Source: Amycolatopsis sp.
GTDB taxonomy: Bacteria > Actinomycetota > Actinomycetes > Mycobacteriales > Pseudonocardiaceae
Reading direction: 5' to 3'
Length of the DNA stretch: 64,000 bases
NCBI RefSeq assembly: GCF_025464955.1
Contig: NZ_JAODNM010000124.1
Location: 1 to 64,000, forward strand
In this document: piece by piece, positions 47,287 to 55,512 of the stretch
How positions within the stretch are numbered: position 1 is the stretch's first letter
Layout of the letters: the number at the start of each line of letters is the position of its first letter
Notes under the pieces: generated by a model
The model's database searches: none
Told to the model about the DNA's origin: nothing
What the model saw: only the letters and a program-made list of their open reading frames with translations
Translations under genes and position numbers: made by a program

Positions 47287-47847
47287 TCAGGCGGCCTTGA
47301 TCGCGGAGACCTCGAACTCGAGGACGACCTTGTCGCCGACGAGCACGCCGCCGGTGTCGAGCGCGGCGTTCCAGGTGATGCCGAAGTCCTTGCGGCTGAT
47401 CGTCGCGGAGCCTTCGAAGCCGATCCGGGTGTTGCCGTACGGGTCCTTCGCGGTGCCTTCGTAGTCGAATTCGACGGTGACAGACTTGGTGACGCCCGTG
47501 ATGGTCAGGTCGCCGGTCACGTCGAACGCCGTGTCGCTGGTCTGGTTGACGCCGGTGGAGACGAAGTTGATCTCGGGGAACTCGTCGAGCTGCAGGAAGT
47601 CGCCGCTGCGCAGGTGGGCGTCACGGTCGGCGTTGCGGGTGTCGATGCTGCCGGTCTTGATGGTCAGCTTCGCGGTCGAGGCGGCGGGGTTGTCGCCGTC
47701 GATGTCGAAGCTGCCGGTGAACTCGTTGAAGCCGCCGCGGACCTTGGTCACCATCGCGTGGCGGGCGACGAAGCCGATACGGGTGTGCGCGGGGTCGATG
47801 TCGTAGTGACCGGTCAGCTCGGTCAACGCGGTGGTGGTGCTGGTCAT
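47287..47847 (-). CDS. YceI family lipid-binding-like protein
   Basis: 186 residues. Typical opening HYDIDPAHTRIGFVARHAMV and VRGGFNEFTGSFDIDG; SGDFLQLDEFPEINFVST and VTVEFDYEGTAKDPYGNTRI follow. YceI proteins are lipocalin-like barrels that bind isoprenoid chains, such as polyprenyl quinones. No signal peptide. ATG at 47847 is preferred over 47874, as GAGGAG precedes it. It is divergent from a MarR gene with a pair of operator-like sites between, so redox or phenolic sensing is inferred. Confidence 0.85.
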   Translation of the reverse strand: MTSTTTALTELTGHYDIDPAHTRIGFVARHAMVTKVRGGFNEFTGSFDIDGDNPAASTAKLTIKTGSIDTRNADRDAHLRSGDFLQLDEFPEINFVSTGVNQTSDTAFDVTGDLTITGVTKSVTVEFDYEGTAKDPYGNTRIGFEGSATISRKDFGITWNAALDTGGVLVGDKVVLEFEVSAIKAA

Positions 47848-47875
47848 GGCGGGCTCCTCGGTTCGTCGACACATC

Positions 47876-47926
47876 TAGTTGACGTGTCATCCAATACTGA
47901 ACTGAACCTGGGTGACGTGTCAACTA
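47876..47926. promoter_or_regulatory. Paired MarR-type operator sites between yceI and marR
   Basis: TAGTTGACGTGTCA (47876-47889) and its near reverse complement TGACGTGTCAACTA (47913-47926) face each other, 37 bp apart. The right site supplies a TTGACA -35 box for the yceI promoter on the minus strand. Repressor binding here would silence both genes. Confidence 0.6.
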
Positions 47927-47945
47927 TTCCCGTACACTCGGAGGC

Positions 47946-48401
47946 ATGAAAGATCCACGATGGCTCGACGACGACGAGCAGCGCATTTGGCGCGACTATC
48001 TGGCGATGCACGTACAGCTCACCGCCCGGCTGAACCGCCAGCTGCAGGCCGACTCCGAGCTCTCGCTGACCGACTTCGCAGTCCTCGTGCACCTGACGGA
48101 GGCGCCGGAGAACCGCATGCGCGCGTTCGAGCTGGCGCGCGTGTTGGAGTGGGAGAAGAGCCGGCTCTCACACCATCTCGCGCGCATGCAGAAGCGCGGC
48201 CTCGTGGACCGTACGGAGTGCCCGTCCGATGGCAGGGGGGCGTTCATCACCATCACGCCCGCGGGTCGGAAGACCATCGAGGACGCCGCGCCGAAACACG
48301 TCGAGACCGTGCGTCAGCTGCTGTTCGACACCCTCAGCGCGGACCAGTTCCGCACCCTCGACACCATCTCCAGCCAGGTCCTGGCCCGGCTGGAGGAATA
48401 G
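47946..48401 (+). CDS. MarR family transcriptional regulator
   Basis: 151 residues. DNA-binding LSLTDFAVLVHLTEAPENRM, then AFELARVLEWEKSRLSHHLA (recognition, about 60-79) and wing RTECPSDGRGAFITITPAG. MarR proteins respond to phenolics, oxidants or metals. It is divergent from the YceI-like gene with two sites between, so autoregulation and YceI control are likely. Its stop lies 7 bp before the convergent desaturase stop. Confidence 0.85.
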   Translation: MKDPRWLDDDEQRIWRDYLAMHVQLTARLNRQLQADSELSLTDFAVLVHLTEAPENRMRAFELARVLEWEKSRLSHHLARMQKRGLVDRTECPSDGRGAFITITPAGRKTIEDAAPKHVETVRQLLFDTLSADQFRTLDTISSQVLARLEE

Positions 48402-48408
48402 CGGTCGA

Positions 48409-49437
48409 CTAGACCCGTGCGGGGCGGCGGGCGGTGCGGAGTGGAGCGCCGACGTCGTACAGGTGCTGCAGGACGTAGCCGTACGAACGGACGAGACCGC
48501 ACTCGGCGTAGGCAATGTCGCGCTGCGCGCAGAACCGGCTGACGGTGAGCTGGGCATGCCGCAGGTTCGGCCGCGGCATGCTGGGGAACAGGTGGTGTTC
48601 GATCTGGTAGTTCAACCCACCGAGGGCGAAGTCGACCCAGAACCCGCCGCGCACGTTGCGCGACGTGAGGACCTGCTTGCGCAGGAAGTCCAGCGTGTGG
48701 CCTTCGGACAGGGTCTCCATGCCCTTGTGGTTCGGCGCGAAGGAGCACCCCATATAGACGCCCCACAGCCCCTGGTGCACGGCGATGAACACGAGCGCCG
48801 TCCCGGGTGAGAGCACCAGGAACACCGCGCCGAGGTAGACGGCCGTGTGGGCGAACAGCAGGCCCGCTTCCAGCCGTCGCGATTTGAGGCCCGGCTTCCA
48901 GATGGCTTCACCGCTGGCGAAGTGCAGGTTCAGCCCTTCGAGCAGCAGCAGCGGGAAGAACAGCGCCGCCTGGTTCCTGGCCATCCAGTGCAGGAACCCG
49001 GTTTTCGTCGTCGCCTGGCGCGCGGTGAACGCGAGCGCCGGGATGTCGAGGTCCGGGTCCTTGTCCTCGTGGTTCGGGTTGGCGTGGTGAGCGCTGTGCT
49101 TGGCGATCCACCAGCCGTACGAGATGCCGACGAGGCCGGCGTGCGCGTAGCCCGTGACGTCGTTGGCCAGCCGGGTACGGAAGATCTGCTTGTGCCCGGC
49201 GTCGTGGCCGATGAACGCGAACTGCGTGAAGATCAGCGCCAGCGCGACGCCGATGAACAGCGTCCACCAGGAGTTTCCGATGAAAACGAACCCGACGCAA
49301 GCACCGGCCAGCGCGAGGAAGTTGAGTGACATCCGGACGGCGTAGTAACCGCGACGGCGGTTGAGCAGGCCGTCACCGACGATCGTGCGGGACAGCTCGG
49401 CGAAATCGCTACCCCTTCGCGCCGCGGGCGCGGTCAC
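48409..49437 (-). CDS. Membrane fatty-acid desaturase
   Basis: 342 residues. Three His boxes: GHDAGH (77-82), HSAHHANPNHED (about 114-125), and NYQIEHHLFP (about 275-284), the di-iron sites of acyl-lipid/acyl-CoA desaturases. Four membrane helices cluster around these. The QIEHH third box is typical of delta-6/front-end type desaturases. It probably introduces cis double bonds for cold or solvent adaptation. No electron-donor gene is next to it. Confidence 0.85.
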   Translation of the reverse strand: MTAPAARRGSDFAELSRTIVGDGLLNRRRGYYAVRMSLNFLALAGACVGFVFIGNSWWTLFIGVALALIFTQFAFIGHDAGHKQIFRTRLANDVTGYAHAGLVGISYGWWIAKHSAHHANPNHEDKDPDLDIPALAFTARQATTKTGFLHWMARNQAALFFPLLLLEGLNLHFASGEAIWKPGLKSRRLEAGLLFAHTAVYLGAVFLVLSPGTALVFIAVHQGLWGVYMGCSFAPNHKGMETLSEGHTLDFLRKQVLTSRNVRGGFWVDFALGGLNYQIEHHLFPSMPRPNLRHAQLTVSRFCAQRDIAYAECGLVRSYGYVLQHLYDVGAPLRTARRPARV

Positions 49438-49590
49438 GCGGTCAGGTCAAGAAATAGTGGGCGCATCCCAGGCCTCTCGAAGTACCAGGGCCGGGGTCCG
49501 GGGCGCTGTGGTGATATTCGGACGAACTCCCAGCATACCGACTCGAAGCCCCAGTAGACGCCCGTTCCCTTACGGCTCCGTGAACACCGG

Positions 49591-50028
49591 TCAGCGCGGG
49601 AGCTTCACCACGGTGACGAAGAAGTCGTCGATCTGGCGGACGACTTCGACGAACCGCTCGAAGTCCACCGGTTTGGTGACATAGGCGTTGGCGTGCAGGT
49701 CGTAGCTGCGGAGGATGTCCTCCTCGGCTTCGGAGGTGGTGAGCACGACCACTGGAATGGCCAGCAGCTCCGGGTCGGCCTTGATCTCCGCGAGTACTTC
49801 GCGGCCGTCCTTCTTGGGCAGGTTGAGGTCCAGCAGGATCAGGCCCGGCCGCGGGACGTCGGTGTGCGGTCCCTGGCGACGCAGGAACTGCAGCGCCTCG
49901 ACGCCGTCGCTGACCACGAACAGGGCGTTGTGGATCTTGTGGTGCTCGAACGCTTCCCGCGTCATGAGCACGTCGCCTGGGTCGTCTTCGACCAGGAGGA
50001 TGTCGATCGGGCTCACTGGGACACTCAT
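49591..50028 (-). CDS. Response regulator, single receiver domain
   Basis: 145 residues, receiver domain only. DILLVEDDPGDVLMTREAFE carries the acidic pair; Asp67 in LILLDLNLPKKDG is the phospho-acceptor; VVLTTSEAEED gives Thr and YVTKPVD the Lys. No output domain, like the Rcp1-type regulators of phytochrome kinases. The start overlaps the histidine-kinase stop by 4 bp (ATGA), so it is the last gene of a three-gene operon and probably the kinase's cognate partner. Confidence 0.85.
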   Translation of the reverse strand: MSVPVSPIDILLVEDDPGDVLMTREAFEHHKIHNALFVVSDGVEALQFLRRQGPHTDVPRPGLILLDLNLPKKDGREVLAEIKADPELLAIPVVVLTTSEAEEDILRSYDLHANAYVTKPVDFERFVEVVRQIDDFFVTVVKLPR

Positions 50029-51602
50029 GCTTCCTCGACCTCGTTCGTCTCGACGGTCAACTCGGGTTGCGGCCCAGCCAGAACCGGCAGCGTGAAACAG
50101 AACGTCGTACGACCCAGATCCTGGGTATCCAACCAGATCTGGCCGCCATGATGCTCGACTATCTTGCGGCACACCGCCAATCCGATCCCGGTGCCCGGGT
50201 AGGCGCTCTTGGGGTGCAGCCGCTGGAAGATCGCGAAAATCCGCTCCGCGTACTCGGGCTCGATACCGATCCCGTTGTCGGACACCGAAAACGTCCACGT
50301 GTCGTCATCGCGAACAGCCTCGACGCGCACCTCGGGCGCCTGCTCCCCGTGGAACTTGATCGCGTTGTTGACGAGGTTCTGGAACACCGCGGTCAGGAGC
50401 GACGCCTCGCCGCGCACCTCCGGCAGCTCGCCGTGCGTGATCACGGCACCGGTCTCGGCGATCGACGTCTCGAGGTTGTCGACAGCCTGGCCTAGCAACG
50501 CGCCGGTGTCGAGGACAACTGGCTCGCCGACGCGGCGGCCGACGCGGGAGAACGAAAGCAGGTCGTTGATCAGGATCTGCATCCGCTTGGCGCCATCGAC
50601 GGCGAACTCGATGTACTGGTCGGCGCGGTCATCGAGCTGGCCTTGGTACCGCCGCTGGAGCAGCTGGGTGAAGCTGGCCACCTTGCGCAGCGGCTCCTGC
50701 AGGTCGTGCGACGCCACGTACGCGAATTGCTCCAAGTCCGAATTGGACCGTTCCAGCTCCTCGGTGCGCTTGTCGAGCAGGCTGTGGGCGCGGTGGAGCT
50801 CGCCGACCTCGTCGACGATCCGCTGCCGCATGGTCTCGATGTCGGCCCCGAGCTCGATGAGCTCCCGTGGTCCGCTGCCTTCGACGTGGCGATGGATGTC
50901 CTCTTCGGACACCAGCCGGACCTCGGCCGCGAGCCGGAAGATCGGCCGCGCGACGACGTAGCGGAAGCCCAGGTACAGCAAGCCGAACAGGACCAGCAGC
51001 AACGCCCCGACGGTGATCAGCATCGCGGTCAGGAAGTTGCTCGCGCCGTTCAGGCTGGTTCGCGCGGACCGGGAGGCGTTGACGAGGTCGGCCCGCTGGG
51101 TGGCGAAGGAGGTGCGCACCGCGTCGAAGAGCGTCTTGCTCTGATCGAGTTGGGCGGTGGTGGCCGTGGGATGCGCCGAATCGGTCCAGGTCGTGGCCAG
51201 CGCCTGCCACCGAGCGGCGGCGGCCAGCACCTCGGTCAGATCGGCACCGGCTTGAGTGCCGTCGACCGCGCCGAGCCGCCGCAACGACGCTACAGCCTGA
51301 TCCTGCTGCTGCCGCCCGGTTGTGTAGGGCTCGAGGAAGTCGTTCTGCCCGCTGATCAGGTAACCGCGGGCGCCGGTTTCCTGGTTGACCAGCGCGGTGG
51401 ACAACGTGTTCGCCTGGATCAGCTGGGGATCGGCCCGGTCGACCAGGCGGCCGCGCGCGTCCCCGAGATTGCTGAGACCGACGGCCCCGCCGGTGATGGC
51501 CGCGATCAGGAGGACCGCCTCGACCGCCGCGAGCAGCGCGGCCCAGCGCCGGACGGGCCACCGGGTCGCGGTCCGGCGGCGGGCTTCGGTCGTCTCGGTC
51601 AC
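50025..51602 (-). CDS. Sensor histidine kinase with CHASE3-type extracytoplasmic domain
   Basis: 525 residues. TM1 (about 22-44), extracellular CHASE3-like helical domain (45-185) including QETGARGYLISGQNDFLEPY, TM2 (about 190-218), HAMP (219-270), coiled linker, then HisKA with His299 in VASHDLQEPLRKVASF. The catalytic domain has NLVNNAIKFHGEQ (N box), SDNGIGIEPEYAERIF (G1) and GTGIGLAVCRKIVEHHGG (G2). The ASHDLQEPL box is the form seen in phytochrome-like kinases. The stop and start overlap neighbours by 4 bp on both sides. A signal is unknown. Confidence 0.9.
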   Translation of the reverse strand: MTETTEARRRTATRWPVRRWAALLAAVEAVLLIAAITGGAVGLSNLGDARGRLVDRADPQLIQANTLSTALVNQETGARGYLISGQNDFLEPYTTGRQQQDQAVASLRRLGAVDGTQAGADLTEVLAAAARWQALATTWTDSAHPTATTAQLDQSKTLFDAVRTSFATQRADLVNASRSARTSLNGASNFLTAMLITVGALLLVLFGLLYLGFRYVVARPIFRLAAEVRLVSEEDIHRHVEGSGPRELIELGADIETMRQRIVDEVGELHRAHSLLDKRTEELERSNSDLEQFAYVASHDLQEPLRKVASFTQLLQRRYQGQLDDRADQYIEFAVDGAKRMQILINDLLSFSRVGRRVGEPVVLDTGALLGQAVDNLETSIAETGAVITHGELPEVRGEASLLTAVFQNLVNNAIKFHGEQAPEVRVEAVRDDDTWTFSVSDNGIGIEPEYAERIFAIFQRLHPKSAYPGTGIGLAVCRKIVEHHGGQIWLDTQDLGRTTFCFTLPVLAGPQPELTVETNEVEEA

Positions 51603-52795
51603 CGGGCGGGCTCCCGCGTGCTGTGGGTCAGCAAGGCAATCGCGACGTCGTCGTCGAGCGGGCCCCGGTTCAGCTTCATGACTTCCGCGATCAGCTGGTC
51701 CAGTGCGTCGCCGGAGTTCGCCCGCCAGTCCGGGGCGTCGTGCAGGATGCGCAGGAACAGTGCTGCCATGTTCTCGTGGCCGAGCCGTTCGGAGCCGTCA
51801 GCGACTCTCCCTTCGAACACGCCGTCGGTGTACAGCAGGAGCGACCAACCAGGGTCCAGCGCTACCTCACGCGGTGTCCAGCTGACGTCCGGAGCAACCC
51901 CGAGCGGCACACCGAGTTCGTCGTCCGGCAGAAGGAAACCGCGTGCGCCACTGATCAGCAAGGGCGGCGGATGTCCGGCCAGGCACATCCGCAGCGACCG
52001 CCGGTCGGCGGCAATGTCCACAGTGCACAGAGTCGCGAAGATCGGCTTGATGCGCTCGTGCACCAGAACCTGCTCCACAGTCCGCAGCACTTCCGCGGTC
52101 GGCAGGCCGGCCAGCACCAGCGACCGCCACGCGATGCGCAGCGCCACCCCGAGAGCCGCTTCGTCAGGCCCGTGCCCGCAGACGTCGCCGATCACCACCT
52201 GGACCCGTCCGTCGGGAAGCTCGACGGCGTCATAGAAGTCCCCGCCGAGCAGTGAACCGTCACGGCCGGGCCGATAGCGCGTCGCGAGGCTCAGGTTCGG
52301 GTCGGAGAGCAACGGCGTCGGGAGCAGGCCGCGTTCCAGCCTGCTGTTCTCGGCGGCGATCATCTGCTGCTGCAGGAACTGCTGCTCGACCTGCTCGGCG
52401 CGCTTGCGCTCCCAGGCATACCGCAACGCCCTGACCAGCAACGGGCCGTCTACCTGGCCCTTGATCAGGTAGTCCTGGGCGCCCGAGGCCACCGCGGCCA
52501 TGCCGGTCTGCTCGCCACGCTGGCCGGTCAGCACGACGACGGCGGTGTTCGGCGTGTGCGCCCTGAGCCTGTCCAGCCCGGCGAGCCCGATCGCGTCGGG
52601 AAGCTGCAGGTCCAGCAGGACGCAATCGGCGAGCACCGGGGTCATCGACACGACGTCCGCCATCGTCGACACCCTTTCGAGTGACACCGGGGAGTCGACG
52701 TCGGCCAGCATCTCTTCGACGAGCAACGCATCACCGTCGTCGTCCTCGACGAGCAGAACCCGCAGGCGGTATTCGGGAGACAGCCGCTGCGACAT
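51599..52795 (-). CDS. Receiver plus SpoIIE/PP2C phosphatase
   Basis: 398 residues. N-terminal receiver (about 10-130): VLLVEDDDGDALLVEEML, Asp62 in CVLLDLQLPDAIG, and Lys in YLIKGQ. C-terminal SpoIIE-type phosphatase (about 185-390): LLGGDFYDAVEL and VIGDVCGHGPDEAALG carry the metal-binding Asp/Gly residues, then LGHENMAALF and LDDDVAIALL. Such proteins dephosphorylate anti-anti-sigma factors in partner-switching. Start is uncertain: ATG at 52795 is the minimal choice, and an upstream frame to 52864 is open. It overlaps the kinase gene by 4 bp, so all three form one signalling operon. Confidence 0.85.
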   Translation of the reverse strand: MSQRLSPEYRLRVLLVEDDDGDALLVEEMLADVDSPVSLERVSTMADVVSMTPVLADCVLLDLQLPDAIGLAGLDRLRAHTPNTAVVVLTGQRGEQTGMAAVASGAQDYLIKGQVDGPLLVRALRYAWERKRAEQVEQQFLQQQMIAAENSRLERGLLPTPLLSDPNLSLATRYRPGRDGSLLGGDFYDAVELPDGRVQVVIGDVCGHGPDEAALGVALRIAWRSLVLAGLPTAEVLRTVEQVLVHERIKPIFATLCTVDIAADRRSLRMCLAGHPPPLLISGARGFLLPDDELGVPLGVAPDVSWTPREVALDPGWSLLLYTDGVFEGRVADGSERLGHENMAALFLRILHDAPDWRANSGDALDQLIAEVMKLNRGPLDDDVAIALLTHSTREPAR

Positions 52796-52973
52796 GGCGC
52801 TGATGTCGGCTACTTCGACCACACCGGCTCGTTCATGATGTTGCTTCCTCTGATTCGGATACACAAGCGAGGCGGCTGTGGGCTCAACCGCGCTAACCCT
52901 AGCGCGCCCACCTGCTGAATCATTGCTAACAAAAAAATGATAAGAGTGCTACGTCACAACCGTAGCGATGATG

Positions 52974-52991
52974 ACGTTCACGTGTTAACGT
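52974..52991. promoter_or_regulatory. Inverted repeat upstream of the TetR gene
   Basis: ACGTT and AACGT arms around an 8-bp centre, eight bases before the TetR start. Candidate autoregulatory site. Confidence 0.4.
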
Positions 52992-52998
52992 TGCTCCC

Positions 52999-53682
52999 AT
53001 GAGCACGAGGACACGGATACTGGAAGCGGCGGCCAAGCTGCTCGCCGACTCGCCGGTGGCGGACGTTTCGACCCGCGCGGTGTGTGAAGCCGCCGGAGTG
53101 GGCGCACCCGCGCTGTACCGGCAGTTCGGCGACAAGGAAGGCCTCCTCTCCGCGGTGGTCGACTACGGCTTCGACCAGTACCTGTCCGGTAAGCGGGCGG
53201 CCAAACCGTCGGCGAACCCGGTCCAGGACCTGCGTGACGGCTGGGACAGCCACGTCGCCTTCGCCGTCGGTCACCCGAGTTACTACCGGCTCATGTACTC
53301 CCCCGCCGTCAGCGCCCCACCCGAAGCCGCCGCCGAAGCACAGCGGCTGCTGGTGGAGGTCCTGGAGCGCTGCGCGGCTGCCGGCAAGCTCCGCGTCTCC
53401 CCGGAAACGGCAGGTCAGATGATCATGTCGGCGAACGTCGGCGTCGCGCTGATGCTCGTCAGCCGGGCCGACGCGTACACCCCCGACGTCTCCACCCGGG
53501 TCCGCGACGCCGTGCACGCCGCGGTGCTCGTCGCCCCGGACGGTCCCGCCCACGAGGGTGACACCGCGACGACGGCTTCGTCGCTCGGCGCGCTCCTCCG
53601 GCAGCAACCGCCGGCGCAGCTGACCGACGCGGAGACCGTGCTGCTCCACGAGTGGCTGAACAGGCTCTCCGACACGGAGTAA
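52999..53682 (+). CDS. TetR family transcriptional regulator
   Basis: 227 residues. N-terminal HTH: RILEAAAKLLADSPVADVST, RAVCEAAGVGAPALYRQFGD (about 24-43), with GAPALYRQF the recognition helix. The C-terminal ligand domain includes AGQMIMSANVGVALMLVSRA. No ribosome binding site; the upstream palindrome overlaps the likely promoter. Two SDR genes follow on the same strand after 81 bp, so they are the likely targets. Confidence 0.85.
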   Translation: MSTRTRILEAAAKLLADSPVADVSTRAVCEAAGVGAPALYRQFGDKEGLLSAVVDYGFDQYLSGKRAAKPSANPVQDLRDGWDSHVAFAVGHPSYYRLMYSPAVSAPPEAAAEAQRLLVEVLERCAAAGKLRVSPETAGQMIMSANVGVALMLVSRADAYTPDVSTRVRDAVHAAVLVAPDGPAHEGDTATTASSLGALLRQQPPAQLTDAETVLLHEWLNRLSDTE

Positions 53683-53763
53683 CTCCGCAGTAACCAAACG
53701 GTTGACGCATCCCGCGTCATCCGGCGATACCCCACACCCAAAAACAGGAAAAGAGACTGGAAA

Positions 53764-54498
53764 ATGAGCACCGACACCCGCGTAGCGATCATTACCGGCG
53801 GCTCCCGCGGAATCGGCCGCCAGAGCGCCGAACGCCTCGCCGCCGACGGTTTCGCCGTCGTCATCAACTACGCCGGCAATGAGGTACAGGCCGCGGAGGC
53901 CGTCGCCGCGATCACCGACAAGGGCGGGCAGGCCATCGCCGTCCGCGGTGACGTCGCCGAACTCGACGACATGACCGCCGTTTTCGACGCCGCGGAAAGC
54001 ACCTTCGGCGGAGTCGACGTCGTCGTCCACGCCGGCGGCACGATGTACCTGTCGCCGCTCGCCGAGCTGGACCTCGACCGGCTGGACCGGATGCACCGCA
54101 CCAACATCCGCGGCACGTTCGTCGTCGACCAGCAGGCCGCGAAGCGCGTCCGGTCCGGCGGCGCGATCATCAACTTCTCCACTTCGGTGCTGGGGCTCGC
54201 CATCCCCGGCTACTCGGCCTACGCCGCCACCAAGGGCGCCGTCGAGGCGATGACGCTGATCCTGGCGCGCGAACTGCGCGGCCGCGACATCACCGTCAAC
54301 GCCGTTGCCCCCGGCCCGACCGCGACCGCCTTGTTCTTCGACGGCAAGGACGAGGAGACCATCGCGCGGATGGCCGCGCAGCCGCCACTGGAGCGCCTCG
54401 GCACCCCGGACGACATTGCCGAGGTCATCTCGTTCCTCGCCGGCCCGTCCCGCTGGGTGAACGGCCAGGTGCTGCGCGCCAACGGCGGAATCATCTGA
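53764..54498 (+). CDS. Short-chain dehydrogenase/reductase (SDR)
   Basis: 244 residues, classical SDR: TGGSRGIGRQ NADP motif (11-20), NYAGN loop, catalytic Ser in NFSTSVLG and YAATKGAVE (Tyr-x-x-x-Lys), C-terminal substrate loop. The second acidic residue pattern favours NADPH. It probably reduces a ketone; substrate unknown. The next SDR starts 36 bp later, so the pair is an operon controlled by the TetR upstream. Confidence 0.85.
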   Translation: MSTDTRVAIITGGSRGIGRQSAERLAADGFAVVINYAGNEVQAAEAVAAITDKGGQAIAVRGDVAELDDMTAVFDAAESTFGGVDVVVHAGGTMYLSPLAELDLDRLDRMHRTNIRGTFVVDQQAAKRVRSGGAIINFSTSVLGLAIPGYSAYAATKGAVEAMTLILARELRGRDITVNAVAPGPTATALFFDGKDEETIARMAAQPPLERLGTPDDIAEVISFLAGPSRWVNGQVLRANGGII

Positions 54499-54534
54499 AA
54501 TTCCCATTTACCACTCGATAGAAGGAGAAAGCTC

Positions 54535-55422
54535 ATGAGCAAGGTCATCGTCATCACCGGAGCGTCCAGTGGGATCGGCGCGCTCAGCGCTCGCGCCCTC
54601 GCCGACGCGGGGCACACCGTCTACGCCGGGATCCGCGACACCGCGGGCCGCAACGCCCCCCGCCTCGAAGAAATCAAGGCCTACAACGAAGAGCACGGCA
54701 CCGATCTGCGCGGTATCGAACTCGACGTGTCCTCACAGGACTCTTCGGATGCCGCGATCGCGGCCATCGTCGCCGAGCACGGGCGGCTCGACGCCGTCAT
54801 CCACAACGCCGGACACATGGTCAGCGGGCCGGCCGAGGCCTTCACGCCGGAAGAGATCGACCGCGTCTACGACACGAACGTCCTGGGCACGCAGCGCGTG
54901 AACCGCGCGGCACTGCCGCAGCTTCGCAAGCAGGGCAACGGTTTGGTCGTGTGGGTGTCCAGCAGCAGCACCCGCGGCGGTGTCCCGCCCTACCTCGCGC
55001 CGTACTTCGCGGCGAAGGCAGCCATGGACGCCTTCGCGGTCAGCTACGCGGCTGAACTCGCCCGCTTCGGCGTCGAGACGTCGATCATCGTGCCGGGCTC
55101 GTTCACCACGGGCACCAATCACTTCGCCAACGGCGGACGGCCCTCGGACCAGGCCACCGTCGACGAGTACGAGGTCAAGTACCCGAACCTGGTCGAGCAG
55201 GTCGCCGCGCGGCTGGGCGCACTCGCTCCGGCGGACACCAGCGTCAGCGCGGTCTCGGACGCGATCGTCGCCGTCGTCGACGCCCCCGCCGGCAAGCGTC
55301 CGTTCCGCACCCACATCGACCCGGCGAACGACGGCGCGGAAGAGGTCGCCGCGGTCGCCGACCGCATCCGGGTCGAGTTCCTCACCCGCATCGGCCTGGA
55401 AGACGTCCTCCACCCCGCGTGA
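54535..55422 (+). CDS. Short-chain dehydrogenase/reductase, second of pair
   Basis: 295 residues. TGASSGIG (8-15), then NNAG-like HNAGHMVSGPAEAF, catalytic Ser in VSSSSTRGG and YFAAKAAMD. Longer than a classical SDR by a C-terminal extension of about 50 residues. GAAGGAGAAAG precedes the ATG. Ends 15 bp before a dispersed repeat, with no separate terminator. Substrate unknown, but different from the first SDR since the substrate loop is not conserved. Confidence 0.85.
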   Translation: MSKVIVITGASSGIGALSARALADAGHTVYAGIRDTAGRNAPRLEEIKAYNEEHGTDLRGIELDVSSQDSSDAAIAAIVAEHGRLDAVIHNAGHMVSGPAEAFTPEEIDRVYDTNVLGTQRVNRAALPQLRKQGNGLVVWVSSSSTRGGVPPYLAPYFAAKAAMDAFAVSYAAELARFGVETSIIVPGSFTTGTNHFANGGRPSDQATVDEYEVKYPNLVEQVAARLGALAPADTSVSAVSDAIVAVVDAPAGKRPFRTHIDPANDGAEEVAAVADRIRVEFLTRIGLEDVLHPA

Positions 55423-55437
55423 GCCCCCGCCCCGCCC

Positions 55438-55502
55438 CGCAAGTCGCCGTCGAGTTGCGATACCTAGCGCCCGCAACGATCGCAACTCGACGGCGAGTTG
55501 CG
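55438..55502 (+). repeat. Dispersed 65-bp double-hairpin repeat, copy 3
   Basis: Same orientation as copy 1 at 17842. The first hairpin has one change in its left arm (CGCAAGTCG), the second is perfect. It lies between two converging genes and may act as a bidirectional terminator here. Confidence 0.85.
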
Positions 55503-55512
55503 GTCTGGTGGG

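Noticed and set aside
46486..47949. A 487-residue plus-strand frame across pirin and YceI
   Set aside because: It covers two well-identified minus-strand genes and has no ribosome binding site or family resemblance.
52824..52850. A short frame MNEPVWSK after AGAGGAAGC upstream of the PP2C gene
   Set aside because: Eight codons in a different frame, no hairpin logic, and the start of the PP2C gene is itself uncertain.
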